A stretch of 6,881 nt of DNA from JAISGQ01 sp045536305 (GTDB lineage Bacteria > Bacillota > Clostridia > Oscillospirales > Acutalibacteraceae): the NCBI GenBank assembly GCA_045536305.1, contig JAZSNH010000026.1, positions 1 through 6,881 of the forward strand, given 5' to 3'. Made by a program: the position numbers and the translations under genes. Below are positions 1 to 6,534 of this stretch, piece after piece. Under the pieces are notes generated by a model. The model was not told the origin of the DNA. It searched no databases and was given only the letters and a program-made list of their open reading frames with translations. Each line of letters begins with the position of its first letter. Within the stretch, counting starts at the first letter, position 1.

Positions 1-2
1 CC

Positions 3-107
3 GTTCTGTCATACATTCTTGCTGAGGGCTGGGCTGACGCAAAACACACTGACGCACCTAACACCGTTGATGGTATAGTTATTGACGATAACGACAAATC
101 CGAATAA
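3..107 (+). CDS. 3' end of an unidentified gene (last 34 codons)
   Basis: Frame 3 of the plus strand is open from the left edge to a TAA at 105-107, while the other two plus frames hit stops. The visible C-terminus begins VLSYILAEGWADAK and ends in an acidic, Asp-rich hydrophilic tail (IDDNDKSE). An intrinsic terminator starts six bases after the stop, which is good support for a real gene ending here. The product cannot be recognised from 34 residues: there is no motif, and the tail looks like a disordered end. It runs toward the minus-strand tRNA-Arg and secDF units, so it belongs to a separate transcript. Its start and function lie outside the window. Confidence 0.65.
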   Translation, partial: VLSYILAEGWADAKHTDAPNTVDGIVIDDNDKSE

Positions 108-112
108 ATAGC

Positions 113-153
113 AACACCGCCTATTCCCTATCTCAGGGTTAGGCGGTGTTTTT
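113..153 (+). terminator. Intrinsic terminator of the left-edge plus-strand gene
   Basis: A perfect 10-bp stem pairs AACACCGCCT (113-122) with AGGCGGTGTT (141-150). It is extended by an A-T pair (123/140) and an inner CCCT/AGGG helix (126-129 with 135-138) around a five-base loop. A T run follows directly (TTTTTGTTT). It begins six bases after the stop codon of the upstream reading frame and fits a Rho-independent terminator on the plus strand. Confidence 0.92.
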
Positions 154-339
154 GTTTATGCAGATATTTACAATATGGAAATGTTATGATAAACTATGTT
201 CGATAGGGGTTCAAACACTTTGCTGAATTTTCGATACCGAAAGATCAGTGAGGCGTTTTTGTTTTGACCTGTATTTTGACCTGTACAAAGCCGTATTTTA
301 GGGTATTGGAATGTATTCGACAAGAAAAACACAAAAAAC
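154..339. other. AT-rich convergent intergenic gap without a gene
   Basis: No reading frame of useful length with a ribosome binding site is present on either strand. The gap separates two converging transcription units: the plus-strand terminator on the left and the tRNA-Arg terminator on the right. It contains a tandem 12-bp repeat (listed separately), GTATT words at 271, 293, 303 and 313, and two copies of TTCGATA (199-205 and 230-236). I see no promoter or conserved RNA that I can name. Confidence 0.6.
262..285. repeat. Perfect 12-bp tandem direct repeat, two copies
   Basis: The word TTTTGACCTGTA occurs at 262-273 and again, immediately and without mismatch, at 274-285. The bases on either side break the periodicity, so there are exactly two full copies. 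It is noncoding and lies about 104 bp past the CCA end of the tRNA-Arg gene, on its 3' side. A protein-binding role, such as an integrase arm-type site, is possible but not shown. Confidence 0.85.
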
Positions 340-385
340 AAAAAGCTTGAAAATCCGCATTGTAAAGCGAAAATTCAAGCTTTTT
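340..385 (-). terminator. Intrinsic terminator of tRNA-Arg
   Basis: The left arm AAAAAGCTTGAA (340-351) pairs perfectly with TTCAAGCTTTTT (374-385), giving a 12-bp stem with a loop that can pair weakly again (TCCGC region with GCGA). Read on the minus strand, the hairpin starts a few bases after the tRNA CCA end and runs into T-rich sequence (TTTTTGTTTTTTGTGTTTTT), as expected of a Rho-independent terminator. Confidence 0.88.
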
Positions 386-388
386 TGT

Positions 389-465
389 TGGCGCGCCCAA
401 AGGGATTCGAACCCCTGACCTTTTGGTTCGTAGCCAAACACTCTATCCAGCTGAGCTATGGGCGC
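389..465 (-). tRNA. tRNA-Arg, anticodon ACG, CCA encoded
   Basis: On the minus strand the sequence folds as a full cloverleaf. The acceptor is GCGCCCA (459-465) with TGGGCGC (393-399). The D-arm is GCTC/GAGT with one G-U pair. The anticodon stem is TTTGG/CCAAA around the loop CTACGAA, and the T-arm is AGGGG-TTCGAAT-CCCTT. The anticodon is ACG (positions 429-431), so the tRNA decodes CGN arginine codons, and A34 is expected to be edited to inosine by TadA. The discriminator base is G (392) and CCA is genomically encoded (389-391). The gene has its own consensus promoter about 19 nt upstream of the mature 5' end and its own terminator downstream, so it is a single-gene unit. Confidence 0.97.
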
Positions 466-490
466 ATGGGCAATTCGTGATTGCTAAAAT

Positions 491-519
491 ATAATAGCAT
501 TAGTATGTAATAATGTCAA
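491..519 (-). promoter_or_regulatory. Sigma-A type promoter for tRNA-Arg
   Basis: On the minus strand the -35 box is TTGACA (514-519, perfect consensus) and the -10 box is TATTAT (491-496), separated by exactly 17 nt. The predicted start is near 484, leaving a leader of about 19 nt before the tRNA 5' end at 465. It lies between the secF terminator and the tRNA, so it serves only the tRNA. Confidence 0.88.
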
Positions 520-565
520 GTAAAAAATTGAATTTATATGAAATAAATTTTCTCATTTTAAAATG

Positions 566-607
566 AAAAAAGCATCCGCTTGTTCCTTATCACAAGCGGA
601 CGCTTTT
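566..607 (-). terminator. Intrinsic terminator after secF
   Basis: A 15-bp stem pairs 568-582 with 593-607. On the minus strand the one non-Watson-Crick position (574/601) becomes a G-U wobble, whereas on the plus strand it would be an A-C mismatch, so the minus strand is the working one. A T run (TTTTTCATTTT) follows on the minus strand. It begins eight bases past the secF stop and closes the secDF unit. Confidence 0.93.
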
Positions 608-615
608 ATTACTGA

Positions 616-1812
616 TTAAAACTTCTTTGCTTTTTTTGCAGCCTTTTTCTCCTGCCACATTACCCAAAGAATATTGGAAATAAACAGTGAGCTGTAGCAG
701 CCGGAAATAATACCGAAAAGCATCGGAACAGCAAAGCTGAGAATCGAGCTGATTCCAAATATTACAGCAACGATTACAACAGAGAGAACAGCCATGAGGA
801 ATGTAAGGTTAGTATAAATAGTACGTGCAAGAGTCTCATTTATACTTCTGTTTACAAGCTGAGCAACAGGAATCTTCGGTCCGAGCTTTTTCTTGTTTTC
901 TCTTACACGGTCATATATAACGATTGTGGAGTTAAGTGTATAACCGATGATGGTTAGAATAACAGCAACAAAGTTATCATCTATCGGGAAGCCGAATACC
1001 ACGAATGCAGTAAACGCAACAAAACAGTCGTTTACAACAGCTACGATAGCGGTAAGACCTGCAGATACGCCGCCGATCTTTCTGAATCTGAATGCAACAT
1101 ACAGAACCATGAAAAGAGAAGCAACAAGCATAGCAACCAGGCACTTGCCGAAAAACTCCTTACCCATAACAGGGTCAACTGAGCTTACAGAGCTGATTTC
1201 AAAATCCACATTGGGATATTTGATTTCAAGTGCCTCTTCAACAAGCTCACCTGCATTTTTCGCAACCGCACGCCTATCTGCGAGCTTAATTGTAACGGAG
1301 GTTTCCTTTCCTCCATCCGTAAGGATTCTGGAACTCATATCAACGGAAACATCGCCCTTGAGCATCTGAGATGCAACCGCTCTTACTTCATCCTTGTTTA
1401 TCTCTGTAGCATCGGAAGGAACAATATTGATCTCCTTGGGATCGGGCATTGCAAACTTGTCCTCTTCTTCCTCTGCTGTAACCTCCGCAGCAGGGATATC
1501 TGCAGCAGAAGCTATCACACCGGTCACCAAATAATCGGTATTGCTTGAAACTGTGAACATATCGGATACGCCGAGAACGTCACTGGCAGATGCATCGGTA
1601 GCAGATGCATCGGTAGCTGAAGCATCCGTCTTGGAAACATCAGCCTGCTTTTCCGAATAGCTGTACTTGATAATAGTACCGCCTGTGAATTTAATATCGA
1701 GGCTGAGGCCCTTAAAAACCAGGAAAAGCATGCAAAGAGCAAGAATAATAACTGTAATTATAAGTACAGGCTTTTTCTTTCCGACAAAATCATAATTCTT
1801 GTTATTAAACAT
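616..1812 (-). CDS. secF: Protein translocase subunit SecF with an enlarged external domain
   Basis: SecF is the partner of SecD in the SecDF membrane complex, which uses the proton motive force to pull exported proteins out of SecYEG. The 398 residues show TM1 (about 15-34), the DIKFTGGT motif (39-46), an external domain, SSVDPVMGKEF (210-220), and five further membrane segments. GYTLNSTIVIYDRVREN (290-306) and NRSINETLARTIYTNLTFL (321-339) match the SecF signatures closely. The C-terminus is Lys-rich and cytoplasmic. Bacterial SecF is usually about 290-320 residues. The extra length is a Ser/Thr/Asp/Glu/Ala-rich stretch (about 52-135) between FTGG and the INKDEVRAV segment, including the tandem TDASA repeat. 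The start is set by GGAGG nine bases upstream, inside secD. The ATG overlaps the secD stop by one base (TAATG), which suggests translational coupling. Confidence 0.97.
   Translation of the reverse strand: MFNNKNYDFVGKKKPVLIITVIILALCMLFLVFKGLSLDIKFTGGTIIKYSYSEKQADVSKTDASATDASATDASASDVLGVSDMFTVSSNTDYLVTGVIASAADIPAAEVTAEEEEDKFAMPDPKEINIVPSDATEINKDEVRAVASQMLKGDVSVDMSSRILTDGGKETSVTIKLADRRAVAKNAGELVEEALEIKYPNVDFEISSVSSVDPVMGKEFFGKCLVAMLVASLFMVLYVAFRFRKIGGVSAGLTAIVAVVNDCFVAFTAFVVFGFPIDDNFVAVILTIIGYTLNSTIVIYDRVRENKKKLGPKIPVAQLVNRSINETLARTIYTNLTFLMAVLSVVIVAVIFGISSILSFAVPMLFGIISGCYSSLFISNILWVMWQEKKAAKKAKKF
1585..1629 (-). repeat. Three tandem 15-bp units inside secF (TDASA repeat)
   Basis: Units lie at 1585-1599, 1600-1614 and 1615-1629, each encoding Thr-Asp-Ala-Ser-Ala (SecF residues 62-76). 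The first two in coordinate order differ at a single base, and the third has only synonymous differences, so the peptide repeat is exact. The unit length is a multiple of three, so copy-number change would keep the frame. It sits in the external, apparently disordered insert of SecF. Confidence 0.9.
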
Positions 1813-3233
1813 TATTCAACACCTCCGTAGAGTGATTTCTTTCTGAAGATGCTGAATCCGGATGCCGATTTGAGCATAACTTTTGTAACGAACAATCCGA
1901 AAATTATATTCAGAACAGCACCGGCGAGCATTGTGCAGCCAAATGAATAGATAGTACCTGTTGTTGCAGGACCAAATGCAAAGAGGAACGGAGTAAGGAT
2001 CTTGCTCCAGACAGTGTTTGTAGGACCGAAAACACCCATAAGAATGATAGCAACGATCATATTGGTGATATTACCGTCAACGATCGCAGATACGCTTTCG
2101 CTTGTACCACTGTCTATTGCACCGTCAAGTGACTTTCCTCGAGCAAGCTCTTCCTTGATTCTCTCTGCGGTAATTATGTTAGCATCAACCTGCATACCAA
2201 CAGAAAGAATGATACCTGCGATACCGGGTATTGTAAGTGTAAAGCTGTTTACACTGGGGAAGAAACCGGAAACGATAGCAAGAGTACATGCAACCTGTCC
2301 GAGAAGTGCAAAGCAGGCTATAACGCCGGGCAAACGATACTTGCATACCATAAACAGAGCGATAAGTACAAATGCGATGATTCCTGCAATAAGCATAGCC
2401 TTAAGAGAATCCTTACCAAGTGCTGCATCGATTATGTCATAATCCACAACCTCAAGCTTGAAAGGAAGTGCACCGTCATTGATGGAGTTTGCAAGAGAGG
2501 CTGCTGAATCAGCAGTAAAATTGCCGCTGATAATAGCAACACCGTCATAAATAACATTGTTTACAACAGGCGCAGAAAGCATAACAAAGCCTTCATTTGT
2601 ATTAAGCCAGATAGAAATCTGCTTATTGAGCTGACGGTCTGTTGCCTGCTGGAAAATTGTAGCACCTTCTGAAGTAAGGTTTAACTGAACACAGAACTCA
2701 TTAGTTTGTTGGTCAACCATTACTGCAGCAGACTCAACATGTTCACCCTTAACAGAAAGGACGAGCGGGTTGTTGTTTGCATCGAGATAAACGGTCTGAC
2801 CGTTTACTTCAGATGATTTTATCTCAGTTGGCGCACCGTCGAAGAACATTACCTCGGTGCTTGCCGAAAGTTCATTTATCATAGCCTGAGGATCCTGAAC
2901 TTCTCCGTCCTTCCACGGGAAAGAAAGAATTATTCTGTCATCATCCTCATCAAGATACATCTCATAGTCTGTGATATTCTTGTTGACAAGTCTTGTTCCA
3001 AGGATATCTTTGAGTGTATTCATCTGTTCACCGGAAGCATCGATATCCTGCGGGCCAAAGGTAACACTTATACCACCCTGGATATCAGTACCCCATCTGA
3101 TGTCTTTTGCACCGCGGATGTATGCCTTCTGCTCATCGCCCCATGATCCGTATACGCCAAAAAACGACAGATACGAAAATGCAAGGATGACGATGGCAAG
3201 AACCACTACCCACGGCTTGCCGATTCGCTTCAT
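1812..3233 (-). CDS. secD: Protein translocase subunit SecD
   Basis: SecD is the large subunit of the SecDF export motor in the cytoplasmic membrane. The 473-residue protein has TM1 (about 8-28), WGTDIQGG (47-54, the family's LGLDLQGG), and a large external P1 domain. It then has ISGNFTADSAASLANSINDG (235-254) followed by ALPF and ALGKDS (271-276). The TM4 signature LTIPGIAGIILSVGMQVDAN (333-352) continues into the ERIKEELARGKS segment, and DGNIT (386-390) follows. The Asp in VDAN (D350) is the conserved charged membrane residue associated with proton coupling. The start is supported by GAGGAGG (3241-3247) seven bases upstream. The C-terminal part differs from typical SecD: a second FGPA-containing hydrophobic stretch (about 405-425) follows FGPT (402-405). 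The gene has its own promoter and is directly coupled to secF. Confidence 0.97.
   Translation of the reverse strand: MKRIGKPWVVVLAIVILAFSYLSFFGVYGSWGDEQKAYIRGAKDIRWGTDIQGGISVTFGPQDIDASGEQMNTLKDILGTRLVNKNITDYEMYLDEDDDRIILSFPWKDGEVQDPQAMINELSASTEVMFFDGAPTEIKSSEVNGQTVYLDANNNPLVLSVKGEHVESAAVMVDQQTNEFCVQLNLTSEGATIFQQATDRQLNKQISIWLNTNEGFVMLSAPVVNNVIYDGVAIISGNFTADSAASLANSINDGALPFKLEVVDYDIIDAALGKDSLKAMLIAGIIAFVLIALFMVCKYRLPGVIACFALLGQVACTLAIVSGFFPSVNSFTLTIPGIAGIILSVGMQVDANIITAERIKEELARGKSLDGAIDSGTSESVSAIVDGNITNMIVAIILMGVFGPTNTVWSKILTPFLFAFGPATTGTIYSFGCTMLAGAVLNIIFGLFVTKVMLKSASGFSIFRKKSLYGGVE
1822..1826 (-). promoter_or_regulatory. secF ribosome binding site within secD
   Basis: GGAGG on the minus strand lies nine bases before the secF ATG and inside the last codons of secD (the GGV of the C-terminus). 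Together with the TAATG stop/start overlap it fixes the secF start and points to coupled translation of the two subunits in equal amounts. Confidence 0.85.
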
Positions 3234-3299
3234 GCTTTTTCCTCCTCAAATTTGCTTGGTATGTTTCTGCACACAAAATGTACAAGCATAACAAAGGTC

Positions 3300-3328
3300 A
3301 TTATAAAATTTATTGAGAACTTTGTCAA
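3300..3328 (-). promoter_or_regulatory. Consensus sigma-A promoter for secDF
   Basis: On the minus strand the boxes are TTGACA (3323-3328) and TATAAT (3300-3305) with a 17-nt spacer, a perfect match to the vegetative consensus. The predicted start is near 3293, giving a leader of about 60 nt before the secD ATG. No terminator is visible between the upstream aminotransferase stop (3364) and this promoter, so read-through from the upstream genes may add to secDF expression. Confidence 0.9.
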
Positions 3329-3363
3329 TGCAATTGCTAAAATTTATAATTACCTGCACCCTA

Positions 3364-4641
3364 CTATTGTGCAATAAGCTTATCAAGGTAAGCAATTTTT
3401 GTGCAAACAGCAAGAATTTTAACTGCAGATTTCAGTTCCTCAGGGGACGGAGCCGTAGGTGCAATTCTGATATTGCTGTCTTTCGGGTCCTTTCCGTAAG
3501 GGAATGTTGCACCTGCCTTGGTAAGTGACACTCCGGCCTTTGTGCACAGTTCAACTATTTTCTTTGCACACCCTTCAGGTGCATCAAAGCTGATAAAATA
3601 TCCTCCGTCGGGATTTGACCATTCCGCAATTCCAAGACCACCGAGTTCTTCATTAAGGGTATTGGTTACAGCCTTGAATCTCGGTCTGAGTATTTCGGAA
3701 TGCTTCTCCATCTGTGCCTCAAGTCCGCCAACCTTTTTAATGAACGTACAGTGACGATACTGATTTATCTTATCAGGGCCGATCGACTGAACTGTCATAC
3801 GTTCCTTAATTGCTTTTACATTAGTGACAGATGTCGCCATACCTGCAAGACCTGCACCAGGGAAGGTAATCTTGGATGTTGAGAAATACATGTATGCCAT
3901 GTTGGGATTACCGGCTTTTTTGCACTCATCGAGAAGATTAAGAAGCTTTCTGTCTTCTCCGAACAGGTTATGTGCAAAATATGCATTATCCCAGAAAATT
4001 CTGAAATCAGGTGCAGCAGGCTTAAGATTTGCAAAACGCTTTACAACCTCATCAGAATATGTGATTCCCGTAGGATTCGAATACTTCGGAACGCACCATA
4101 TACCCTTGATCATAGGATCGTAGCTTACAAGAGTTTCTATGGTATCCATATCAGGGCCGTCTTCGCGATATTTTATAGGAATCATTTTGATTCCGCAGTA
4201 TTCGGTTATAGCAAAATGCCTGTCATATCCGGGACAAGGACAAAGGAATTTCACATCTCCCTGCTGTGCCCAGGGTACACCGCCAAGCAAGCCATGACCC
4301 ATTGCAGATGAGATTGTATCGTACATCATGGTAAGACTTGAGTTGCCTCCTACAATGATCTCATCTGTTGTAACACCGAAAATATCCGCAAAAAACTGCT
4401 TTGCTTCCGCAATACCATCCAGAACACCATAATTTCTCAGATCTGTACCATCCTCTGAAAACAAAACACTTTCACTTGAAAGAATATCAAACATAGGCAT
4501 GGAAAGCGCAAGCTGTTCCTTACTTGGAATACCGCGGGTCATATTCAGCTTTAAGTTCATGGCGCAATATTTGTTATATTCTTCCTTTAATTCCTCGCGA
4601 AGCTTAATAGCTTCCTGTTGTGTTAAATTCTTATAATTCAT
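3364..4641 (-). CDS. PLP-dependent aspartate aminotransferase-like enzyme (PF12897 / type Ic)
   Basis: This 425-residue fold-type I aminotransferase resembles the family first annotated as MocR-like alanine-glyoxylate aminotransferases, whose Corynebacterium member was shown to be an aspartate aminotransferase. Visible active-site features are RNYG (69-72), GGNSS (98-102), NPTG (189-192, Asn contacting PLP), and FWDNAY (216-221, Asp218 to the pyridine nitrogen and Tyr221 to O3'). STSK has the Schiff-base Lys at 257, and IRIAPT has the substrate carboxylate Arg at 392. The likely reaction is aspartate plus 2-oxoglutarate to oxaloacetate plus glutamate, in the cytosol. The start follows AGGAG (4650-4654), 15 nt after asnS, so the two are probably cotranscribed. 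Substrate specificity is inferred from the family, and another amino donor is possible. The protein is complete, with no anomalies. Confidence 0.88.
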   Translation of the reverse strand: MNYKNLTQQEAIKLREELKEEYNKYCAMNLKLNMTRGIPSKEQLALSMPMFDILSSESVLFSEDGTDLRNYGVLDGIAEAKQFFADIFGVTTDEIIVGGNSSLTMMYDTISSAMGHGLLGGVPWAQQGDVKFLCPCPGYDRHFAITEYCGIKMIPIKYREDGPDMDTIETLVSYDPMIKGIWCVPKYSNPTGITYSDEVVKRFANLKPAAPDFRIFWDNAYFAHNLFGEDRKLLNLLDECKKAGNPNMAYMYFSTSKITFPGAGLAGMATSVTNVKAIKERMTVQSIGPDKINQYRHCTFIKKVGGLEAQMEKHSEILRPRFKAVTNTLNEELGGLGIAEWSNPDGGYFISFDAPEGCAKKIVELCTKAGVSLTKAGATFPYGKDPKDSNIRIAPTAPSPEELKSAVKILAVCTKIAYLDKLIAQ

Positions 4642-4656
4642 TATACCAACTCCTGA

Positions 4657-6051
4657 TTAGAACTCTGCAACACCTGTTGTTCTGGGGAAGGGAATGACAT
4701 CGCGAATATTACTGATGCCTGTAAGATACATTATCATACGCTCAAAGCCAAGACCGAATCCGCAGTGCTTGTTTCCGCCGTACTTACGAAGTTCGAGATA
4801 CCACCAGTAATCCTCTTCGTTAAGACCGAGCTCTGCCATTCTTTCAAGAAGAATATCCATTCGCTCTTCTCTCTGGCTGCCGCCGACGATCTCGCCAATT
4901 CCGGGAACAAGAAGATCCATTGCCGCTACAGTCTTTCCGTCATCATTGAGTCTCATATAGAAGCTTTTTATCTCCTTCGGATAGTCAGTTACAAATACAG
5001 GGCACTTAAATATCTGCTCTGTAAGATATCTTTCATGCTCTGTCTGAAGGTCTGTACCCCACTCTACCTTGTATTCGAAGTTATCATTGTTCTTACTGAG
5101 GATCTCAACCGCCTCAGTGTAGGTAACATGAGCAAACTCAGAATTTACGATATGATTGAGACGCTCTTTCAGTCCCTTATCAACAAAGCTGTTAAAGAAA
5201 TCGATGTCCTGAGGACATGTTTCAAGTACATGAGATATGATCGCCTTTATCATATCGCGTGCAAGCTCCATGTCATCATTCAGATCGGCAAATGCGATCT
5301 CAGGCTCGATCATCCAGAATTCTGCCGCATGACGCTGAGTATAAGACTTCTCTGCACGGAAAGTGGGACCGAAGGTATAAATCTTTCCAAATGCCATAGC
5401 CATGCATTCACCCTCAAGCTGACCTGAAACGGTAAGTGAGGTGTGCTTCTGGAAAAAGTCCTGAGTATAGTCGATGCTTCCATCCTCGTTTAAAGGAGGA
5501 TTTTTCATATCGAGGGTAGTAACCTGGAACATCTCTCCCGCACCCTCACAGTCACTTCCTGTTATGAGAGGAGTGTGTGCATAAACAAAGCCTCTCTCCT
5601 GGAAAAACTTATGAATAGCATAAGCTGCCGCGGAACGAACTCTGAAAGCTGCACTGAATGTATTTGTTCTCGGTCTTAAATGTGCTATCGTTCTCAGAAA
5701 CTCCATGGAATGACGCTTCTTCTGGAGAGGATATTCGGGAGCGGATGCACCTTCCACCTCGATGCTCTGAGCGTGGATCTCAAAGGGCTGCTTTGCCTCA
5801 GGAGTAAGTAGCAGCTCTCCTGTAACGATAAGCGCCGCACCGACATTCTGCTTTGCGATCTCTTTGAAATTGTCTATCTTATCATCCTCAAAAACTATCT
5901 GAACACCCTTAAAGCAGCTTCCGTCATTCAAATCGATAAAGCCCAGAGTTTTTGAATCTCTTACGGTTCGAACCCAGCCTGCTACAGTAACAACCGTACC
6001 GCCAAGCTGCTGTGAGGATTTATAAAGCTCACTTATTTCTGTTCTTTTCAT
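4657..6051 (-). CDS. asnS: Asparaginyl-tRNA synthetase
   Basis: AsnRS is a class IIb cytosolic enzyme that charges tRNA-Asn with asparagine using ATP. From the ATG at 6051 it is 464 residues, the usual AsnRS size. The N-terminal OB-fold anticodon-binding domain (about 17-105) includes VAGWVRTVRDSKTLGFIDLN (23-42). The catalytic domain has QVTTLD (176-181), motif 2 FRAEKSYTQRHAAEFWMIEPE (231-251, with the ATP-binding Arg and the T.RH.AEF pattern), GEIVGGSQREER (386-397), and motif 3 GFGLGFERM (431-439). The C-terminus ends PFPRTTGVAEF, typical of AsnRS and unlike AspRS, which has a large GAD insertion. An in-frame ATG at 6075 would add eight residues, but GGAGG (6059-6063) is seven bases before 6051, and the ATGA overlap with the rpiB stop favours the shorter form. 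Confidence 0.97.
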   Translation of the reverse strand: MKRTEISELYKSSQQLGGTVVTVAGWVRTVRDSKTLGFIDLNDGSCFKGVQIVFEDDKIDNFKEIAKQNVGAALIVTGELLLTPEAKQPFEIHAQSIEVEGASAPEYPLQKKRHSMEFLRTIAHLRPRTNTFSAAFRVRSAAAYAIHKFFQERGFVYAHTPLITGSDCEGAGEMFQVTTLDMKNPPLNEDGSIDYTQDFFQKHTSLTVSGQLEGECMAMAFGKIYTFGPTFRAEKSYTQRHAAEFWMIEPEIAFADLNDDMELARDMIKAIISHVLETCPQDIDFFNSFVDKGLKERLNHIVNSEFAHVTYTEAVEILSKNNDNFEYKVEWGTDLQTEHERYLTEQIFKCPVFVTDYPKEIKSFYMRLNDDGKTVAAMDLLVPGIGEIVGGSQREERMDILLERMAELGLNEEDYWWYLELRKYGGNKHCGFGLGFERMIMYLTGISNIRDVIPFPRTTGVAEF

Positions 6052-6512
6052 TTTATCTCCTCCGTATTTTTGCAAATGCCGTTTTCGATATCTGCAATCA
6101 TATCTATTCTGGTTTTATGCTTTCCGCCCTCAAAAGGTGAATTAAGGAATATATCAACAAGCGCTATCGCTTTTTCTGTCTCAAGAACTCTTGCGCCGAT
6201 GCACATTACATTTGCATTATTATGACGTCTTGTAAATTCTGTGCTGAATTCATCGGAACAAACCGCCGCACGTATTCCTTTTACCTTGTTTGCAGCCATC
6301 GACATGCCGATACCTGTTCCGCAGATAAGTATTCCATACTCTGCTTCGCCGTTTTTTACCAATTCACATACCTTTTCTGCATACAGCGGGTAATGAACGG
6401 ATTCTGATGAATCTGTTCCGACATCAGCAAATTCAATTCCTTTTTCAGTAAGATACTTTTCGACTTCGCACTTAAGTTCGTAGCCTGCATGGTCACATCC
6501 TATAGCGATCAT
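6048..6512 (-). CDS. rpiB: Ribose 5-phosphate isomerase B (RpiB/LacAB family)
   Basis: RpiB interconverts ribose 5-phosphate and ribulose 5-phosphate in the non-oxidative pentose phosphate pathway. The 154-residue protein has the family N-terminus IGCDHAGYELK (4-14, with Asp7 and His8 at the phosphosugar site). It then has CGTGIG (64-69, Cys64 the expected catalytic base and the GTGIG loop holding the substrate), AANKVKGIRAA (73-83), RRHNNANV (95-102) and FEGGKHKTRI (127-136). All match single-domain RpiB rather than a lactose-pathway LacA or LacB subunit, although short members of this family can also act on allose 6-phosphate. The start follows AGGAG (6522-6526). The stop overlaps the asnS start (ATGA), and tsaB ends 22 nt upstream, so the gene sits inside an operon with translation genes. 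Confidence 0.96.
   Translation of the reverse strand: MIAIGCDHAGYELKCEVEKYLTEKGIEFADVGTDSSESVHYPLYAEKVCELVKNGEAEYGILICGTGIGMSMAANKVKGIRAAVCSDEFSTEFTRRHNNANVMCIGARVLETEKAIALVDIFLNSPFEGGKHKTRIDMIADIENGICKNTEEIK
6059..6063 (-). promoter_or_regulatory. asnS ribosome binding site within rpiB
   Basis: GGAGG on the minus strand lies seven bases before the ATG at 6051 and inside the last codons of rpiB. It selects this start over the in-frame ATG at 6075, which would place the same GGAGG within the asnS coding region. Confidence 0.85.
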
Positions 6513-6534
6513 CTGATTTCACTCCTATATTTTA

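Noticed and set aside
205..216. AGGGGTTCAAAC, similar to the T-arm of the tRNA-Arg gene but on the opposite strand
   Set aside because: Only about 11 of the first 12 bases match and the similarity then fades. No acceptor or anticodon stem surrounds it, so it is probably chance rather than a tRNA fragment or attachment copy.
230..241. Imperfect palindrome TTCGATACCGAA as an operator
   Set aside because: It is short and imperfect, lies between two terminators and is not near any promoter.
2002..2442. Plus-strand open frame of 146 codons antisense to secD
   Set aside because: The secD frame here encodes the conserved TM4 region, and the antisense frame reads as a shadow of its hydrophobic codons.
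4765..5427. Plus-strand open frame of 220 codons antisense to asnS
   Set aside because: It lies wholly inside a well-conserved AsnRS gene, has no convincing ribosome binding site, and its translation looks like no protein family. It is a shadow frame.
6052..6075. Longer asnS start giving an MQKYGGDK extension
   Set aside because: The strong GGAGG is correctly placed for the ATG at 6051 and would be inside the coding region for the longer form. The shorter protein has the usual AsnRS length.
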